Below, piece after piece: positions 60,314 to 64,000 of a stretch of DNA of 64,000 nucleotides. The translations under genes and the position numbers were made by a program. The stretch lies in the NCBI GenBank assembly GCA_030374765.1, contig JARGXX010000095.1, positions 1,178,001 through 1,242,000 on the forward strand, given 5' to 3'. This stretch comes from Agarophyton chilense (Eukaryota; Rhodophyta; Florideophyceae; Gracilariales; Gracilariaceae). Position 1 is the stretch's first letter; each line of letters begins with the position of its first letter. The notes beneath the pieces are model-generated. The model was not told where the DNA came from. It made no database searches and saw only the letters and a program-made list of their open reading frames with translations.

Positions 60314-62397
60314 ATGTCCACGTTCCCAACTAGACCGTCGTGCCTGCCGTCGAAGGCGGGTTGTGGTCCAATGCGAGTAATCGCCTCCAGCGCTTGGCGT
60401 CAAGTTGGTAGTGACCATCCGAACATATGCCTGAATAGTTTTTCTTCCTCTGACACGTATTACACTCCACACTTAAATAGTATATTTTTGCAGGGAATTC
60501 TCATTGAAAAAGTCACCCGGAATGCCACCGTCGATCACGACCCGTTAGTAGCTCTCCCGTCATCAGACCAACTTCTCTTCCCAGGTCTGAGCACATGAAT
60601 CAATCGTACTAACGTTTAGAAGACTAAAAACACAACTTTTGTTTCCGCGTTGGGAAGAACGATTTCTTTTAACCCTTCCTCTTTCACAATGACGGTTTCA
60701 TGATCAGGCTGTCAGGGTTTAAAATTCGAGAGCAATCGTGCCATTAATCGTAGAGATTTATATCGCACATCCACATCGCACTACAGAGAGGATCAAGAAA
60801 CTGTGTTTCAATTCTACAACTGGAAGCTATGGGTATGTTCTATTCAAAACATTGTCCTCCGATTGCGGATCACGAGAACAAATCAGTGCAAACGATGTTG
60901 CCATCGAGTCCACATGTATCGGTATAATAAGGGCAGGCTTATTAGCTCACAGACTTTCACAAACCCCTCGTTTTGAGCGGCATAGTGATTTTCCATGTCG
61001 GTGGGTCAGTCGCCTGCCAACAAATGTCATCTCCATGACTAGAATCATTTTCTGACCACGTTTTAAAAGTTGCGAGCAGTCTGGTTCGCGGCTGCCGGGA
61101 TATCTTTGGTCGCTCCGCTTCACATCGAAGGCATCTCGTAGACACATTTGCCGCGCTTTGCTCCGTCTACAACTTTCACGAAATTGAAACACCCATCTTA
61201 GAACGAGCGGAACTTTTCTCGCAGTCACTGGGAACCAACTCCGATGTGATCTCGTCAGAAATGTATCATATTTCCGGAATACAACCTGCACTCGCGCTTC
61301 GGCCGGAAGGAACTGCAGGAGTGGCCCGTGCTTTGAGGGATGTGGGCTTGGTCAAATGTGCCCCAGTGCACGGGACGCGCGTCTGGTATGCAGGCCCAAT
61401 GTTCCGACATGAGAGACCGCAAAAAGGCCGCTATCGACAGTTTTGGCAAATAGGCGTTGAAGCCATTGGTGACGAATCTTTAACTACAGACCTGGACACT
61501 ATATCTTTAGCTGCCGAGTACCTGTGCTCTATTCGATGCAGTATCAAGCTGCGATTAAACACGCTTGGAAACAAAGAAACACGAAATGCGTACAACGATG
61601 CTCTGAAACAATTTCTGAAGAGTCGATATTGGGCACTATCCGCTCTAAGTCGTAGCCGGTATGACAGCGGTAATTGTATGCGAATTTTGGACAGCAAGCT
61701 GCCTGAGGACTGCGATGTGATGTCTACCGCGCCACAACTACGAGATTTTGTTGATGAACTTGAAAAGGAACGCTTTCAAGAGCTACGCAACCTGCTGGAA
61801 GAGGCGAAGATTCCTTTTGTACTGGATAATCAACTAGTGCGTGGGCTGGATTACTACACAAGTACAGCGTTTGAATTTGTTGGACCGGAGGGAAAGGCGG
61901 TTTGTGGTGGTGGGAGATATACAAATGTATGCGGTGCAAGTGGCATCGGATTCGCAATCGGACTAGACCGCATAGAGAGGGAGCAATGCGAAGGAATTGC
62001 ATCGTATGAACGCAACCTTGAGGGCGGCACAGTCATTATCGGTCTTTCTACAAACGCAGAACGAAGCACGTGCGAAATTGGTCGAGCAGCAAGGAAGCTG
62101 GTGAAAGAGTTTAGAGAGAGAGGGATAAAGAGTGTATGTAGATTAGATGGAGGAAGATTGTCAAAAATGGTAGGGCGCGCAGCGCGATCGGGTGCGAAAG
62201 CTGTGATCGTGGTCGGGCAACAAGACGTGGATCAAGGAACGGCACAGGTGAAGTTCGTAAGCTCCACGACCGAACAGGATGCACTGCAGATGAGATTGGT
62301 GGACGTGGTGGACGCGGTGTGCGCAAGCTCACATGGTGCTGGGGAGAGCACGGATGAAGGTGATGGGCAGAACGTAAGTAACGCCATGCCACGCTAA
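60314..62397 (+). CDS. HARS: Histidyl-tRNA synthetase, organelle/bacterial-type, probable two exons
   Basis: The main exon encodes motif 2 (YAGPMFRHERPQKGRYRQFWQIGVEAIG), LVRGLDYYTSTAFEF and GGGRYTN (histidine-binding), and a C-terminal anticodon-binding domain (VIIGLSTNAE...SVCRLDGGRLSK). Coding sequence is open upstream of 61246 to about 61070 (RGCRDIFGRS..., then ETPILERAELFSQSLG), the class II HisRS N-terminus. There is no ATG there, so an upstream exon is needed. Best candidate: 60314-60407, a transit-peptide-like ORF (MSTFPTRPSCLPSK..., Ser/Arg/Cys-rich), donor GTAGTG at 60408, acceptor AAAAG ending at 61069, both phase 1, total ~473 aa. The ~660-bp intron is long for this locus, so exon 1 is provisional. 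The targeting signal suggests plastid or mitochondrial use. Confidence 0.75.
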
Positions 62398-62851
62398 GAC
62401 CTTAAAAAAGGTTGGCTACACTCTCGGTGAGCTTGAGCTGTATGGCAACAGCTGGCACTCATGTGAGGATAAAGAGGCGAACGTGGCGAGGGTTGGATGC
62501 AGAGTGAGGTGGGTCGAGAGAGGTACGCGAGTAGGTGTCATACAGTGGGAGGCATCAGGCAAGGGCTGCCTCTAGCTTGCTCTTGCAGGCTACTGGCTGT
62601 GGATGCAGGCGGTGAAGACTGGACGGGCAAGATGAAAGTACGTGCAAGGCACACGAAAGGGCTTTATTGGGGAGGGTATGATGTCCATGCGCAGATTAGG
62701 GGCAACGCAGTACATGTAGCACAACACGAAGCTGTGAGATTAAAAGCGGCTTTCACGACAGTCACACAAGCGGCAAGGTGTATGCGACGGGAAGACTGTA
62801 GAACGTTAGACAGAGCGATGAGGAACTAGAAAGCAAAGCACAAGCAGAGGT

Positions 62852-63199
62852 CTAGATACCATGAACCTTGATCATGGACTTGCTGGCAATTTTCTCATCA
62901 GAAAGGAAGCCCTTGACCTTCTCACGTTGGTCTCCCTGTAGCTGGATAACCTTTCCCAGCTCAGCGTTGTCGACGACACAGCCGTTGCAGCAGAACACCT
63001 TTTTGAAAGCCTTGGTGAGCTTTGCGAGGTCTAACTTGTCATCCAGGCCTTGGATGGTGGTGAGGGACTTACGTCCGTTGCGTTGCTGAAGACGAATATG
63101 GACGATGCCTTTAGTCACAACCTGATCATCGCCGTCGGCGTCGGCGAAAGGGTCAAATGGCGCTGTGACGCCTCCCACCAGGGCTTGTTCGTTGTTCAT
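62852..63199 (-). CDS. SUI1: Translation initiation factor eIF1 (SUI1), 115 aa
   Basis: eIF1 binds the 40S subunit near the P site and enforces AUG selection. The N-terminal tail (FDPFADADGDD) leads into VHIRLQQRNGRKSLTTIQGL, the family's ribosome-binding signature, then KLTKAFKKVFCCNGCVV, VIQLQGDQREKVKGFL and a C-terminal KVHGI. Start ATG 63199; the frame is open upstream to ~63325 through a homopolymer but without a convincing start. Length is standard (~113). Single exon. Confidence 0.95.
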   Translation of the reverse strand: MNNEQALVGGVTAPFDPFADADGDDQVVTKGIVHIRLQQRNGRKSLTTIQGLDDKLDLAKLTKAFKKVFCCNGCVVDNAELGKVIQLQGDQREKVKGFLSDEKIASKSMIKVHGI

Positions 63200-63214
63200 G
63201 AAGCGGCGGCGCGC

Positions 63215-63247
63215 GGGGGGGAGGGGGGGGGGGGGGGGGGGGGGGGG
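63215..63247 (+). repeat. Poly-G tract just upstream of the eIF1 start (poly-C on the mRNA strand)
   Basis: G7, A, G25 on the plus strand, 16 bp before the eIF1 ATG, i.e. in the 5' UTR. Such a long run could be a hypervariable mononucleotide repeat or a sequencing/assembly artefact. Confidence 0.8.
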
Positions 63248-63803
63248 AGAGGGAGGAGGAGAGGGAAGGGGAGAGAGAGTGTGGAAGAAGGGCGAAGAAG
63301 AGCGAGTGACGGTGTGGGTGCGCAAGGGAGGCGAAAAAAGGGGAGCAAAGGACAGGCAGGCTACGGGCGCGGCGACAGATGGCCGCCCGACGCCGCAGGC
63401 GCGCTTTTAAAGTGCGGCTTGCACAACGTGGTGGAACGAATTTCGGCGACGCGAGTTTCCGCAACCCACTCTGCGCCACGTGTACGCGCTGTGACTCGGC
63501 GCGCGTGGAAGCTGGGGCGCGCTGCGGCAGCATCGTCAGACACGCGCCGCGAAGCGCACGACAGCAAGACAAGCGAGCGCCAGCACGCCGAAGAGCGCGA
63601 CGCGACGGTGGCGGAACACAACGCCTTCCTTTTTCGCGAGGCGTCTCTCTACGTTTCTCTTCGTCTCTCTCCCCCTGCTGCCTGCTGCGCGCGCGCGCCG
63701 CCGCCGCCGCCGCCGCCCCTCTCGTTCCGCGTCGAGTCTCCTTCCGACGCTGCCGCCGCCGCCGCCACCACCACCAAAGCGCTGTCGCCATCCCCGCCGC
63801 GCC

Positions 63804-64000
63804 ATGCGCATGGAGCAGCTTCCCCGCGACGCGCTGCTGACCATTCTGTCGTACCTCGGCGCGACCGACATAGCGCGTCTCCGTTGCGCGCTGCCTCCCT
63901 GGTCGCCGCTGCGCGCCATCACCAACGACCCTTTTGTGTGGCGCTTTCTCTTCTTCCGCAACTTTCCCGAGTTACGCTCCGTGCCCCACCTCACCATCAC
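63804..64000 (+). CDS. F-box protein, 5' part only (runs out of the window)
   Basis: ATG 63804 starts MRMEQLPRDALLTILSYLGATDIARLRC, an N-terminal F-box (Leu-Pro-x-Asp/Glu, Leu-x-x-Ile-Leu-x-x-Leu), followed by WSPLRAITNDPFVWRFLFFR, the usual second helix with Trp. F-box proteins link substrates to SCF ubiquitin ligases through Skp1. Only 65 codons are inside the window, so the substrate-binding part is unknown. Upstream GCC repeats (63700-63775) and the GC-rich background inflate shadow frames. Confidence 0.75.
   Translation, partial: MRMEQLPRDALLTILSYLGATDIARLRCALPPWSPLRAITNDPFVWRFLFFRNFPELRSVPHLTI

Noticed and set aside
62497-62829. 110-aa ATG ORF with a faint AP2-like C-terminus
   Set aside because: Resemblance is too weak and lacks the core AP2 residues. 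It lies between the ends of HisRS and eIF1 and is probably 3' flanking sequence.

Overview
This is a eukaryotic nuclear window. Protein-coding genes are mostly single-exon and closely packed, often divergent or convergent, and sit beside a block of degenerate transposable elements. The gene set covers V-ATPase G, a proteasome alpha subunit, eIF1, a kinesin, Golgi-type glycosyltransferases, a SARAF-like protein, SLC13 transporters with TrkA-C domains, an organelle-type HisRS and cobalamin-independent methionine synthase. Together with few, short introns (about 90 bp where well supported), this suggests a multicellular red alga (florideophyte, Chondrus-like). The organism call is inference; no rRNA or organelle marker is present.

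Left part (1-~30 kb), a nest of transposons. Element 1 (1-9392) is a Ty3/gypsy chromovirus cut off by the window start. Its LTR end directly abuts the 3' piece of a Tc1-like transposon (9393-9665). A second, full-length Tc1-like copy follows (9715-11009), then a PIF/Harbinger element (~11775-14177) truncated by gypsy Element 2 (14178-24955, both LTRs present). To the right lies a remnant of a third, more diverged gypsy-like element (24956-~29990). The gypsy frames carry stops, frameshifts and lost catalytic residues.

The most unusual feature is a large gene on the strand opposite gag-pol, between pol and the 3' LTR. It occurs in Elements 1 and 2 (6705-8482 and 22385-24067), and a third relative lies at 25565-27670. 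The three proteins are recognisably homologous (Trp/Tyr-rich, with shared APWF, GSxxxNDP-like, SEW-like and DPW-like blocks) and match no family I know. I regard this antisense accessory protein family as the leading candidate for something undescribed. Element 1 also carries a textbook -1 frameshift signal (GGGAAAA plus hairpin) at the gag-pol junction.

Right part (~31-64 kb), host genes. In order: a hypothetical protein; molybdenum cofactor sulfurase; a GT15-like mannosyltransferase; a disordered protein with 30-bp tandem repeats; V-ATPase subunit G; a protein with an eIF4E-binding motif; two tandem SLC13/TrkA-C (sulfate-transporter-like) paralogues; a Vtc1/DUF202 membrane protein; 6-phosphogluconolactonase (two introns); MetE; a fucosyltransferase-like type II membrane protein; a kinesin-4-like motor; a SARAF homologue; proteasome subunit PSMA3 sharing a short divergent promoter with a HisRS; eIF1; and the start of an F-box gene. 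They look like ordinary unlinked housekeeping genes; only the tandem transporters suggest local duplication.
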